This document shows positions 46,601 through 57,800 of a stretch of DNA of 64,000 nt, piece by piece. The DNA is taken from NCBI GenBank assembly GCA_963965975.1, contig OZ014424.1, positions 434,001 to 498,000 of the forward strand, read 5' to 3'. The stretch is from Xestospongia bergquistia (taxonomy: Eukaryota; Porifera; Demospongiae; Haplosclerida; Petrosiidae). Made by a program: the position numbers and the translations under genes. The stretch's first letter is position 1, and the number at the start of each line of letters is the position of its first letter. Under the pieces are notes generated by a model. That model searched no databases, was not told where the DNA came from, and saw only the letters and a list, made by a program, of their open reading frames with translations.

Positions 46601-49600
46601 AACTAAAATAAAAATGACACATTAAATCATCAAGTGTAATATTTAAGTAAGTCATATCATAAGTCCACTAATATAGTGTACATTAACAGTACACTATTGT
46701 TATTTATTACCTTAGTTTCTTTAGAATTCTCCTGAAGACATTTTAGTGCTATGTTGTATGTCTCATTAGAATGAGTAAGGATTGGACGAGATACAGATAG
46801 TGATAATCGAGGATGGCTAGCTTCTCCTATTAGAGAGATGACTTCAGGTTCAAAATGAGCCACTTGAAGCTGTGGATATTAATGTATAAGTCAATTCATC
46901 AGTTCATCATGATTATGTATCAATTGATTCAATGATCATACTCAATGTTCATGATGCAAGCTGTGGATATCAATGTATAAGTCAATTCATCAGTTGATCA
47001 TGATTATGTATCAATTGATTCAATGATCATACTCAATGTTCATGATGCAAGCTGTGGATATCAATGTATAAGTCAATTCATCAGTTGATCATGATTATGT
47101 ATCAATTGATTCAATGATCATACTCAATGTTCATGATGCAATCAATTGATACGATCATGATATGGATCATCTGCTAACCTGAATTGATTTTTGAAACTCT
47201 TGAGGTACACCAGGAAAGAACTTAATATCTAAAGTTTGACTTTCAAGACACTCCACTTGTCCCTAAAGAAAGAGGTAAGCATTATCCTTATATTATAAAG
47301 AATGTACCATTGGAGGAAAGACAGTCACTTGTCCTGGAAGCAGTTCTTCTGCATCACAAGTCCCCAGTACACAGAAATCTAGTGGCACTTTACCAGTGTT
47401 AGTCAAAATAACTTGGTCTATGCACAGATTGTCATAAGCCTTTAATTCAAGAAAGCAATCATTCAAAGTATTACTAGAGAAATTGTACATACCACTGTCC
47501 CAACATTAAGTTTCTTCTTATTAAGTCTATATTCAATATCAGAAGCTTCTCCAGCTAATATAAGTTGATACGTTGGACCACCTTGAACTTTACAAATTGC
47601 ACCAACTTCAGTAGCAATGTCAGTATGTCCGTAAAATGTCATCTCAACATCTTGAGTCTCGCCTGGTTTTAATACACCAAACAGTGGCAGAACATCGAAA
47701 ACCTAAAAATTAGATATATCAGTATGATAATGGAATGTCTTACAGCTGGTATAGGATGTACCTGTTCAATACCAATAGGTACAAAAGGATCAGTAGCTGT
47801 CTCCCACGGTTGATGTCTTATCTCTTTACTTATTTCAATTTCAGATTGAACTGTCGATTCACTGTGTTCAGAGGGAGGCAAAGACTCTGTCAAGACAGCT
47901 TCTCTATTGTCTTGATCTTCCATCATAGTAGGCAACACCTCCTCCTCTCCTACATGCTGGACATCTCTCTCCCTTTCTTCCTCGCCACTCTGTAAGCTTT
48001 GTCCTTGAAGACTAGGTGAAGTAATCTCTATTCTCACATCATCAACAGGAGCAGCTTCTGGTGTGGGAGGTGCCTGTTGTTGCTGACTTTCAAGACTGAT
48101 TGTAGAACCTTCTAGCGAATCAATTTCACATTCACTTTGCATATCAACACCCTCGTCATCATGAACAGGATCTTTCTGATAGACTGGGGGTCTTTTGAGG
48201 AAAGACCAAACATAATGAACTTCAAGTGGACTAGAGTTGGTCATAGTTATTGTTTTAGTGATCTCAGTATTATTGAGAATGCAACCAAATTCAATACGAT
48301 TGGTTTCAAACGTCAAATTAGGAAAGTAGACCTCAGCACAAACTTCTACATGATCCTGTGTTATATGAAGTTGTAAGTCATTATATTTCTATAAAAGAAC
48401 TCTTACTTTTTGAGGATGTTCTCTATATGACACTTCTATACTTTGTTTTTCTTCTCTGCTCTGTCTGTCAGCACAGTATGTAGAATCATATTGTACTGTA
48501 AGTGTTATTTCCTCATTTGGAGATAGAGACAACTCCTAAAGAAGACAGACAAAAGGCAGTCTAATAAAACTGATAATGAGTGATCTATTGTTCTACAATT
48601 GACTCAATTATTATTTCTATTTCCTAGTTTCTAAAACGTATACCTGATTGACATTATATTGATTGTTTGATATACGCATACTAAATGGATAACTGCAACT
48701 AAGTAGAGCTGTCAATGGTAATGGAGACACATTCTTCAATGACACGGATTGTGTATGTTTTATCAGTTGGCTGCCTGGTTGCTACCATAGCATAATATAA
48801 AGGTGAGTTATTAATAATAGTCTAATAGATACATTATTTACTTGTTCAATTTTAAATATTAATTCTTTTGTACTGAACTGTAAAAGAGGGGCAATAAATA
48901 AACTATTGACATCAGCTATCATTATCCTCTCTTTATGAGGATTACGGCCGATAATAGCATGACATACCAAACGTTCATTTACAGCTCGAGGACTTTAGAG
49001 AGAGAGAGGGAAGGAGAATATATAAAGATAATATAAAGATATATTACTGACCAATCTGAGTAGCCAGTAATAGTGACTATTTGTGTCTGATATGGAGATA
49101 GAATGAACTTATCAGGTGAAATTTGAAACATCGGTCTCTTAATAAGGTCTTTGTTTCTTTGAGACTGTTATAAAAGTATTAATAATAAGTACATACTAGA
49201 GTAGATTTATTATTGTCATTCAATGGACACATCATTTCAGTATTCTCTTATGAGTTATAGTTTAAAGCAAACCTTTGTTCTAATATCTGAGGTGTCTCTG
49301 GCTGCCTTTTGCATTTCAGCTTTCTTCAATTTGGCCATTGAGAATCCTTCAGTGGTCCATGAGAGTGACTATTAGTAGTGTATGCACAACACAACATAAA
49401 AACTATAGCAGTTTTTGTATTTATTATACCTGTGTTCTTCTTCCTCTATTAGTGAGTGAAAACTGTTTGCTACACTGACTACATGCAAAATGTGTTCCTA
49501 AATCTACTCTTGGACTCAAGGGGGGATAACTGACAATGGTTGTTCCCTTTCCCTCGGCAAAGAGAGACACAGTATAGCGCACTCCTTGAAAGACAGACAC

Positions 49601-52600
49601 TGTTAGTTTGTCAGTAAATCTGAAAAGTGATGGTTGAATGAGAAGAGAAGATAATAGAGAGAAGATAACAAGAGAAGATAACAAGGAAGGACTTACTTGA
49701 TGCAGTCATTTAGTTCAGCTATCACACTCATTTCAATTTTATGATGAGCAGAAATGACACCTGATGCTGGTTGTACTATAAACACACTATTCTCCTTAAC
49801 CTGTAAAGAAAGAGGAGTCTTTTTTTATAGTCTATTCTAATAAACTTGAACAGAGAGCCAGTCATGACTATACCAATGTGACAAGAATTAAAGAGTATAT
49901 ATATACTGTAGGAAGTATGTAGGTCTTGGTAACTAAAGACTTACCAAATATGTTTCATACTCCGCATCAATTTCAGACTCATTGCTAAGAATTAGTTTCT
50001 TAGGTATTGGAGTCAATACTGGACAAACACCCCAGTCTAAATGTTCAGGAGTGATGTTGATGACTGGTCCCTCTCCGATGCATTGGAGTTCAACCTCTAG
50101 TGGTGGATCTGAACTACCTAGTATGTTTAATGTTGATACTGATGATAAATGCCCTGTCTTATTAGCTATGATAGTGAACGGAAGAGTCAACAATTGCTGA
50201 GGATCAATGATGCCCTAAAAGAGAAAAATAAAATGAAGTTAAGGTGAATATCAAGAGAAGAGGAGAGAAAGAGAGAGAGAGAGAGAGAGAGACCTTTGGG
50301 TGTGTTGTAGTACACTGAATAGGAGCATCCTTAGCCTGTAAAGTTCAAAAAAGTAAATGTTAAGTATTTACATGTTAAAATGAACTAAAAGTACACACAT
50401 CTACCTGCTCTGTTATCTCATATTGTGCTGGTAAGTCAGCTGTATTACGTAAATGAACATCCATTGTGTATGGATGAGAAATGAAACATCGTCCATAATT
50501 GAGTACAGGAGTGTGCAATACAACTTTAGGTACAATAACTCTAGACAAAGAGAGAAAGATGAATAGCTCTCTAACTCACTTAATTGATTACTTTGCATAA
50601 ATTGGTAAAGAGAATACATCTTTGCCTGCTTCTTCTACATCGACAACAAGAAAGGTAGAATATGACTTGACATGACAAGGTATTAAAGTGACCTGTTTAG
50701 AGACATGAGTCAGCACAATTGATAGCAAATCTTTATTATACTGACTTTAATGTTGTTTTGCATGCTTGGTGGAATAGTTCCTTTACGTGGCTGTATAACA
50801 AATTCATGTTTCTTTCCTTCATCTCCTGGTACATGAATGTTGTAAGTCATAGGCACTTCAGATGTATTTGTTAAAGAGACCTCATGAGTGACTGAAAAAC
50901 CTAGATATGACAGTTCATAGTATAGAAATGTTATCATAATAATATAGGTATACCATAGGACATAGTGCCAAAGTTAATTTCAGAGACATCAAATTGAAAT
51001 GTTGGTCCAATTACTGTTCCACTGTGTTATAAGAAATTGTTCTCAATAAATCATATTGTCAATTAAGACTCACAGTATCCTTAGTTTAAGTGGCTCCGGT
51101 GCTCCTTCAACTGTCCATATAAACTCCTCATTAAAACTACCCAAAGTTGAAGATGAAAATGATATCTACATGAAAGTAAAGAGTTCATTACATATCCACC
51201 ATACTGCTACTATAGCAACATACCTGTATGGCTTGTAAACAATCTGGTAACAGATGACCTGCTGATGGTGCGAAGGAAAACTTGGGGCCAAAGAGAGTGG
51301 ATGTGGGTTGCACAGAATAGCTGGCTTCAATATCACCTTGATTCTCAATGATAACCTGTAAATCAGGACAGTTTGCAACATTTATTTTAATATATCTAGA
51401 TTGTAACCTCATAAGCATGTGCAGAGTTGACAAATACATTTTGTATGTCAAGTGTATCAAATGAGAATCTCAATTTGGGTCCTAGACCTTCTCCTTTGAG
51501 TTTTAATAGAAGACGTGTCTCTCTACCTGTCACATCACAAAATGCTACACTAGAGTAACTAAAGAGAGAAATAAATAAATATTAGATTGGAGAATAGGGA
51601 CTACTTTGATGCTTTCTCTGGTTGGAATGTAACAGTTATTTCGGCATGTGAATTTGGCCATATATCACCTTCCTATGAAACAAATAGTTCGTTATATAGA
51701 TATTATTAATTAATTACTAGTTGTACTACTAACCATAGGATCAATGGAGAATACATCATTAAAATAAAGAAATTTCTCATCAATTACAGTCTGTGGTAAA
51801 ATAAAAAAAAAAGCACTGGAAAAGGAGTAGTCTTACTGTCTTCCTTGTATAATATGTATGACTTAGGATAGGTACTCTGTCTCTAAGGAAAGGATTATGC
51901 TGACAACGATCTAGGAGACTATCCTTGGATGTCATTTCTTCATCGTCAAGGTATTGTTTATATCTGTAAAAAGAGAATCAGTGATATATTTTAAGTGCTA
52001 GCATTGTACTAACAGTTCTTTCTCAAAGTCTTCTTCTGCTTTTGTAGACTTCAATTTCCATTCAAAATGTGCAACAATGTTGGAACGATTATGTAGAGCA
52101 ACCGTTCTATAAATAAAAAAGTGTGTATATAATTATTGTCATAAGGGGGGGGGGGTCAATTATTGTCATAAGGGGGGGGGGGTCAATTTACTCTACCTTT
52201 GTGAGTTTAATCCAATGTACGTATTCCCTAACATCAATGACATCTTTTCAAGTCTTATATTAATGTTGATAGCTGTACAATGAAGTCGAATATAGACAGT
52301 TTCACCTAGAAGAAAAAAATCATTTCAGCATTACTTGAGACGCAGCTAGCTAAGAAATGTTGCTCAAAGTTATAACTATATCGCTAGTAGACAGCACAGA
52401 ACACAACTTTATGTGTTCATGATGGTCTGCTATTAAGCTTTAGTCCTCAGACTCCTTGACATTTTGGACAGAAATGTCAGGGAGTTTGAGAACAAGACTT
52501 GCTCTGTGCTTTTTGAAACATACCAGTGTTATAGTATACCCTAAGGTATCCCATATGCTCTCCAGTTTCAAGTGGTAGTAGTCCTATAACTAAAGGTATG

Positions 52601-53696
52601 CATGAATCCACACTGAGACAGTATTGATCAGAAGAGACTGAGAAAGGACTAGACAATACAAAAATGTAATAATTATAAAATGAAAGCTAAAATGATCATA
52701 CCTGTCAGCTTCTAATTTGAATTTGGCGTCTTTCTTTCCAATGTTTCTAACAAAAACTGTTTTACTAGTTTTGTGCTGTTATATAACAAATAATAATAAT
52801 AATTTAATATTGAACTTCTTCATTTTGTAGGGTAATAGCAATATCAATTCTTACTTTAACTGGTGTTGTTTCAAAGTGAATATCATCAGGAAAATCTAAT
52901 ATAGCTCTTGTACTAATAGCTCGAACTGGTACAGCAAATTTTTCTTTTTCATCAATGCAGACAAGCTCATCTTCATAATCCTACAATTGTTAAAGAAGTG
53001 AGGTAATAAGCAAATATATTTAATATGTAATAAAAAATTATCAGATTCCTTACTATGTCCTCGTCTGGAGCAAAATGTACAATGCAGGTAAACTCCATGC
53101 CAGGTGCTACTTTTTGTCCAGTAGGTTTATTACTAGTCACAGTAAAATGTGAAGACTTTTTCAGAGTTATTTTAACATAACGAGCAATCTAGTGTGAAGA
53201 GAATTTTAAAGAGGAATAAACATTATGATCTAACTTGATCAAGATTTCTAAATGAGATTGGAAAGTCGTAGCTTTTACGTGGCTCAAATTGTTGGAATAC
53301 TACTTCTGATGGAAAAGGTTGAAAGATTGCTTGATAACCAATTGCAGTGGGATCCTAAAAGATTATGATAGATGATCAGACAGGCAAATATATAGGTGAT
53401 AGTTGAGGTACATTTTGAGTGTCTGCGTCTCCAGTATTAAATACTTCTATTATATGAGGTGGACACATTTCTTGTGTGTTTGATAATCTCTTTTGAGTAG
53501 TGAGACTCATCTCAGCAATGTAAGTGGAAGGTGTCAACTGAACAATAAAGATATTTATAACAATTTATAAACACTGTAATAGTTTTACCTTTTGAGGAGA
53601 ATTTGGCTCCCTTATCATTTTCGTGACTTTTCTCAGGCTGGAATACCCTGAGGGTTTTTTCTTGGAGCTAATTTTTGCGGGTTTTTCTTCAGCCAT
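31624..53696 (-). CDS. HYDIN: HYDIN, central-pair axonemal protein
   Basis: One 22-kb minus-strand gene of dozens of short exons, from MAEEKPAKISSKKKPSGYSS at 53696 to WTYYLKGLPVDK and a stop at 31624-31626. I estimate about 4,500-5,000 aa, like vertebrate HYDIN (about 5,100). It is a string of ASH/MSP-like immunoglobulin-fold repeats, recognisable by phrases such as LSNTQEMCPPHIIEVFNTGD near the start, GSVTLTNTSE-type strands and PGQEQIITVTFSPVD. A P-loop domain lies at 44084-45202 and a charged coiled coil at 43420-43960. HYDIN sits on the C2 central-pair projection of motile cilia; in a sponge it would serve choanocyte flagella, larval cilia and sperm. All joins inspected keep frame, and no other start or stop suggests a split gene. 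Not every exon boundary was worked out. Confidence 0.9.
34126..34285 (+). repeat. 60-bp minisatellite, family A, second locus (HYDIN intron)
   Basis: About 2.5 units of the 60-bp repeat also found at 22532-22775, for example actagtctggagcttactaa and aggtcactgtggtaagtact. It lies in a HYDIN intron, antisense to that gene relative to its orientation in TCF25. Confidence 0.9.
42900..43960 (-). other. Low-complexity and coiled-coil insert of HYDIN
   Basis: Exons in this part encode a Gln run (QQHQQQQQQQ near 42935) and a Lys/Glu/Arg-rich helix (RRKQEEEQKRLEQERLEELR, near 43850). There are also Ser/Thr/Pro-rich segments with no Ig-like pattern. It directly follows the P-loop domain in the protein and separates two blocks of ASH repeats. 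Confidence 0.7.
44084..45202 (-). other. Adenylate-kinase-like P-loop domain within HYDIN
   Basis: A single long exon encodes a nucleotide-binding fold: RGVAVIVYGPQHSGKTTQAY, with Walker A GPQHSGKT at about 44720-44743, then LATLYNAPVININELIINAI. A later strand reads CRKGVVFDGLQC, in the place of the adenylate kinase NMP/Walker B strands. Vertebrate HYDIN has an equivalent Hydin-ADK domain. The Lys and Thr of the P-loop are intact, so nucleotide binding is plausible; catalysis is not shown. Confidence 0.8.
46869..47141 (-). repeat. 91-bp triplication carrying a HYDIN splice acceptor
   Basis: Three units of exactly 91 bp start at 46869, 46960 and 47051, with only a few mismatches. On the minus strand each unit ends with ATATCCACAG followed by CTT. 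The last (46869) is the true acceptor of the exon reading LQVAHFEPEVISLIGEA; the other two are copies. Confidence 0.95.
52131..52190. repeat. Duplicated 27-bp unit with eleven-G runs in HYDIN intron
   Basis: Two copies of a 27-bp unit, each with a run of 11 G (52145-52155 and 52172-52182), flank the word tcaattattgtcata. They lie in a HYDIN intron. Such runs are prone to slippage and to sequencing error. Confidence 0.85.
52442..52499. repeat. Imperfect hairpin in HYDIN intron
   Basis: Arms ACTCCTTGACATTT (from 52451) and AAATGTCAGGGAGT (from 52472) pair with one mismatch around a short loop. Weaker pairing continues outward to AGTC and AGACT ends. It may be a small transposon remnant or an intronic RNA hairpin. 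Confidence 0.6.
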
Positions 53697-53870
53697 TGCT
53701 ATTTAAATTTCTAAACCTATTTATTTTAGGCTAGAAAATTTTTCTACAGTGGCGAAAATCCTATTCTCTAGCAAATCTCAACACTTGTACAGCAACTTTG
53801 TTAGATAAGTACTTGTTACCATGGAGATATGGGCGGGGCTCATAACCCACGTGTAAATGATTGCTCTACA
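53697..53870. promoter_or_regulatory. Divergent promoter of HYDIN and PRELID3
   Basis: This 174-bp gap holds GTTACCATGGAGAT at 53815-53828, whose left half is a perfect RFX X-box half-site. It also holds a GC-box (GGGCGGGGC, 53830-53838) and an E-box CACGTG near 53848. An X-box would suit a ciliary gene such as HYDIN, but the right half-site is poor. Confidence 0.45.
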
Positions 53871-54649
53871 ATGAAAAGTTGGGAAGATAAATATGTATTT
53901 AAGTAAGTTCTTAGTTACTATATAGAACTCATCTTCTTCTTGTTAGTTTCCCTTGGCATATAGTGATCCAATCTGCTTATCGAAAATATCCAACAAAATA
54001 TAATCCCAATGTACGGAGCCTTGATGTATTGGAGAGACAAGTGAAAGGAAAACGTTTGTACAGTCACAGACTCTTTTCAACTTTATGGAATGTACCAACA
54101 ATAGTACTAAAAGTAGGTAGATAGAAGAGGACTTGAATAGATAGAAAGTCATCAATTTATTTTTCTATTGCTACCAGATTTTAGGAGCCAATGAAGATCT
54201 TTTAATACACGAACAATCAGTATGTGACACAGAAACAAAAATCTTGACAATTGCTGGTTGCAATGTAGGTAAGATGGATGAGAGTTCTTTACCTTACATT
54301 TGTATAGGTATCATTAAGAAACCTCTTTAAAATGCATGAAGTACTTGAGTACACTCCACACCCAGATGATCCATCAAAGCAAGTCTTAAAAAATGAATGA
54401 AAGAGCAAACTTGTGTTTTTTTCTCTTAATTTCCTAGGACCATATTAAAACAGAGTGCTAAAATGTATGTATTTGGCGTACCATTGTTTGGGGATCTCCT
54501 CGAGTCTCTTCTCGTTAGCTCCTATGGAGGGGTAGTGATGAAGGTATTACAAGAGAGAATGGGTACCTTACAAAATTGTCATTACCATTATATAGGGCAG
54601 ACTTGCAGTGGAGGAGAAGTCAGTAGAAATAATGAAAGAAGTACAATGA
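53871..54649 (+). CDS. PRELID3: PRELI/slowmo-type phospholipid transfer protein
   Basis: Six exons (53871-53902, 53947-54112, 54178-54264, 54308-54378, 54438-54543, 54596-54649) give 171 aa, all in one PRELI/MSF1 domain. Key strings are MKSWEDKYVFNFPWHIVIQS, YPTKYNPNVRSLDVLERQV, LYSHRLFSTLWNVPTIV and VLEYTPHPDDPSKTILKQSA. PRELID3 proteins carry phosphatidylserine across the mitochondrial intermembrane space with TRIAP1. Intron 4 starts GC (after AA, GCAAGT) and ends AG; only this join keeps the conserved DPSKTIL. The last intron (54544-54595) is required for the family C-terminus MKGRLAVEEKSVEIMKEVQ; reading through gives a frame with no match. Confidence 0.9.
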
Positions 54650-54880
54650 CTATATCTTGAGTATTATATTTTTTTAAAATCCAACTTTGAAATCATGTTT
54701 AATGTTTTAGAAATGTTTTTTATTACTTTAAAAAAAGTAGCTTAAATCCTGAAATTATGTACAACGTCAGAGAAGAGAACTGCTCTTACATGTCAAGTAG
54801 TGTTAGCAGATACATCTAAATTCTTATCATTAACGATTCAAATATATGTATGTTCTTATTATTAATGTATTCTTAATGGA

Positions 54881-57800
54881 TTAAGACAAAGATGGTTTAA
54901 TTATAGTTCGATAAAGAGTTCTCAAGAAAGTTCTCTTACGAACAGTTACTGATTGATTCATAATATCTTTATCGTTGTTGGTATTCAATTCTGGTCTGCC
55001 TGCAACTTGGATCTAAAGAGAGAAAAAGACAAAACACTCATGTCACTGGATGTCAGAGGTAGCAACTTACAGCTGCTGCTAACTTTATGCTATCTCCTTG
55101 TTTTGCTAAAGTGTCTGAAGATATTTGAAGTTAAGAAGTCAAGAATTGACTATTAAAAGTATTTGCATTATTTGTAATAACTTAATACGTTGTACTAAAT
55201 ATAGCAATATTAAAATGTGTAATGATATGATGAATAGAGGAAATGATTGGAAGACAGTATTACAATGTTACTATATTATAGAAGAATTGATGTGACACTA
55301 TTACAACACTAAATTGATATTGCTATGACACTATTACAACACTAAATTGATATTGCTATGACACTATTACAACACTAAATTGATATTGATATTACACTAT
55401 TACAACACTAAATTGATATCGATATGACACTATTACAACACTAAATTGATATCGATATGACACTATTACAACACTAAATTGATATTGCTATGACACTATT
55501 ACAACACTGAATTGATATCAATATGACACTATTACAACACTAAATTGATATTGATATGACACTATTACAACACTAAATTGATATTGAGATTGGATACATA
55601 TGAGGAACTCTATTATTGTCATTTCCCACAAATAATCAAACAATGATACTAACACGTGCCTGTAAAGAAAGATGAAAAATAACTCTATTGACTTAGTCTA
55701 TCCATTGATCTATCTTTTCTTTTGTCCATCCTAGTCTGGTGCTACTGACCCTTGTCCTCAGACCTGTCCTCTCTTAGTGAAGGGTCAGTAACACCAGACT
55801 ATGTCATCATTTTGTTTGTTGATTCTTACTGTATATGTTCTTTTAACAATGAAAATGTAAATGAATAGTTTGGAGGATCCAGAAACTGACAGAGAATCAG
55901 AGCCTAAAAAGAAAGATGGACATTATGTTATTCTGAGTGAGTCACTATAACACGACCAGTATATCTACAACTTGTATCTTAAAAGTGAAGTCTAGTTTCT
56001 TTCTTACATGACTGTGATAATCAAGTTTATTGCAACAATAAATTAGTCTATGATAAACCTGTAAAGAGACAAATGAAATATATTATTATATATAGTTCAG
56101 TAGTCTCATGTCCAAACCTGTTTATTCCAAACTGAATCTGGAACTTCTCCTTCAAAAAAGTCTGATTCCTGTGCACCAGCTTCAAGATAACATTTGAGAG
56201 CCCCAACAAAATTACCAGTTGCTAAAGACATTTATTAAATAAAACTGTTTTCTATATTAATACAATACCTAGGAAGACATCTCCTTGTATTACAAGCCAA
56301 GAGGAATAAGAAGGAAGGAGATTGAGAGAGTTAGTTAAAGTTGCAGATAGAACTCTTAAAACTTGATCAGGATTAATACTGCTAGAACTAGGAGAAAAAG
56401 GATCAAGACAAGATTATAGAAGCAGCTCTCACTTTCCAACAGCTGTAGGCCAATGAGTTGTATATTCACTAGATATTTCAAACTCAGGTTTCTAAATAAA
56501 TGATATACATTTGTGACAAAAGATCTTTGAAAATTCACCTTGATAAGGTTCCATAATCTTGCTAAAGCAGCCATTAAATATGAGAGACAGACAAGATCTT
56601 GTAAATTTGTTGAGATGAGTTCAAGACATTTTCTACAAAGGAAATCAAAAAAAGATCCACTTCAGTGACAGAGACAACAATTTTTTTTTGTCATCTTACC
56701 TTTGCAGCTGTTGATTAATATCATTACCTCCTCTCATTGGAGCAGTAAAAACTATCGATACTAAACCAAATATCATGTTGAATAGCAATCATGATTATAC
56801 TTACTTGTTTCAAAAAGATCACGTGTACATCTTCTTAAATCTTGGCCATCTTTTACACATTGTGCAGCAACAGCTAGTCTGGGACATATCTAAAATGGAG
56901 GGCAATTGTTCATTGAATTTTAAAGTTAGTTCTCAGACCCTTTCATGTAGGTTCATGTGATCAAACCGAGCTACAAAACTGTATTGTTGTAAATTTAGTA
57001 GGAATACTCCTGCCAATGTAGTGATAAGAGGATCTCGATTAGGATCTATGTGTGACAAGAGAGAGAGAGAGAGATCACTGTCAAAATCCATAGCAACCTC
57101 ACTCTTGTTGTTGCCATAGTGACCTTTGGCCTCATCTAATAATGCAGTGTGCTTATCACAAGCTCTATTAGGTTGAATTAAATGCATCATATGATTATCA
57201 CATGATATAGAATACATACTGTTTATTGGACATGCTTCTGAGATTTTTTCCTGCATTCATCATCCTTAATTTTAGACTCTGTTCCATGAGAATGGGAATC
57301 AACCTTATTCGAACAGAATTGGGGACCATATTGTTACTATTCAAAAATTGAGCCGCTGCAGAATATAATTCCACAGCTGTGGAATAATCCTGCAAAGGGG
57401 AAAGAATTTTAGTAAATATTTTTTTAAGGATGACTAACCTTTTCCTTGAGAGAAATGACCACTTTATGGAGAAGTGCATTATATTGCGAACATATCAGTG
57501 GGTTCTTTACTTGGTCTAAACTGAGAAACTCTTTTTCCTCCCTTTGAAGCTAGAAAGAATTAAGAAGTTAATCACTCTCAATTCTAGATACAGACCGTGG
57601 TTGCTATGGAGAAGTGCTGTGATTCAGAGCTATTAAGAAAAAGATCAGCAATTGCTGTCAATAATTGTGATGGATTTGAGGACATAAATATAGGAACAAG
57701 TCTTGTAATGGGGTCCAAAAAAATGGAAGATGGTCGTGAAGTAAGATCAATAGGATGACTGGCTAAACTTGTAAAGTCATCCTAGAGTTGTAAGAAAATC

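Noticed and set aside
31624-53696. Several separate minus-strand genes instead of one HYDIN
   Set aside because: Exon phases continue throughout, the content is ASH-type repeats with the Hydin-ADK domain in the middle, and no internal 5' or 3' gene end is visible.
54544-54660. Read-through C-terminus of PRELID3 (frame ending RSTMTIS)
   Set aside because: Splicing 54544-54595 gives the conserved GRLAVEEK ending. The read-through frame has no family match.
55291-55589. CRISPR-like array of regular repeats
   Set aside because: The 33-bp units are directly adjacent with no unique spacers, and the sequence is eukaryotic. It is a minisatellite.
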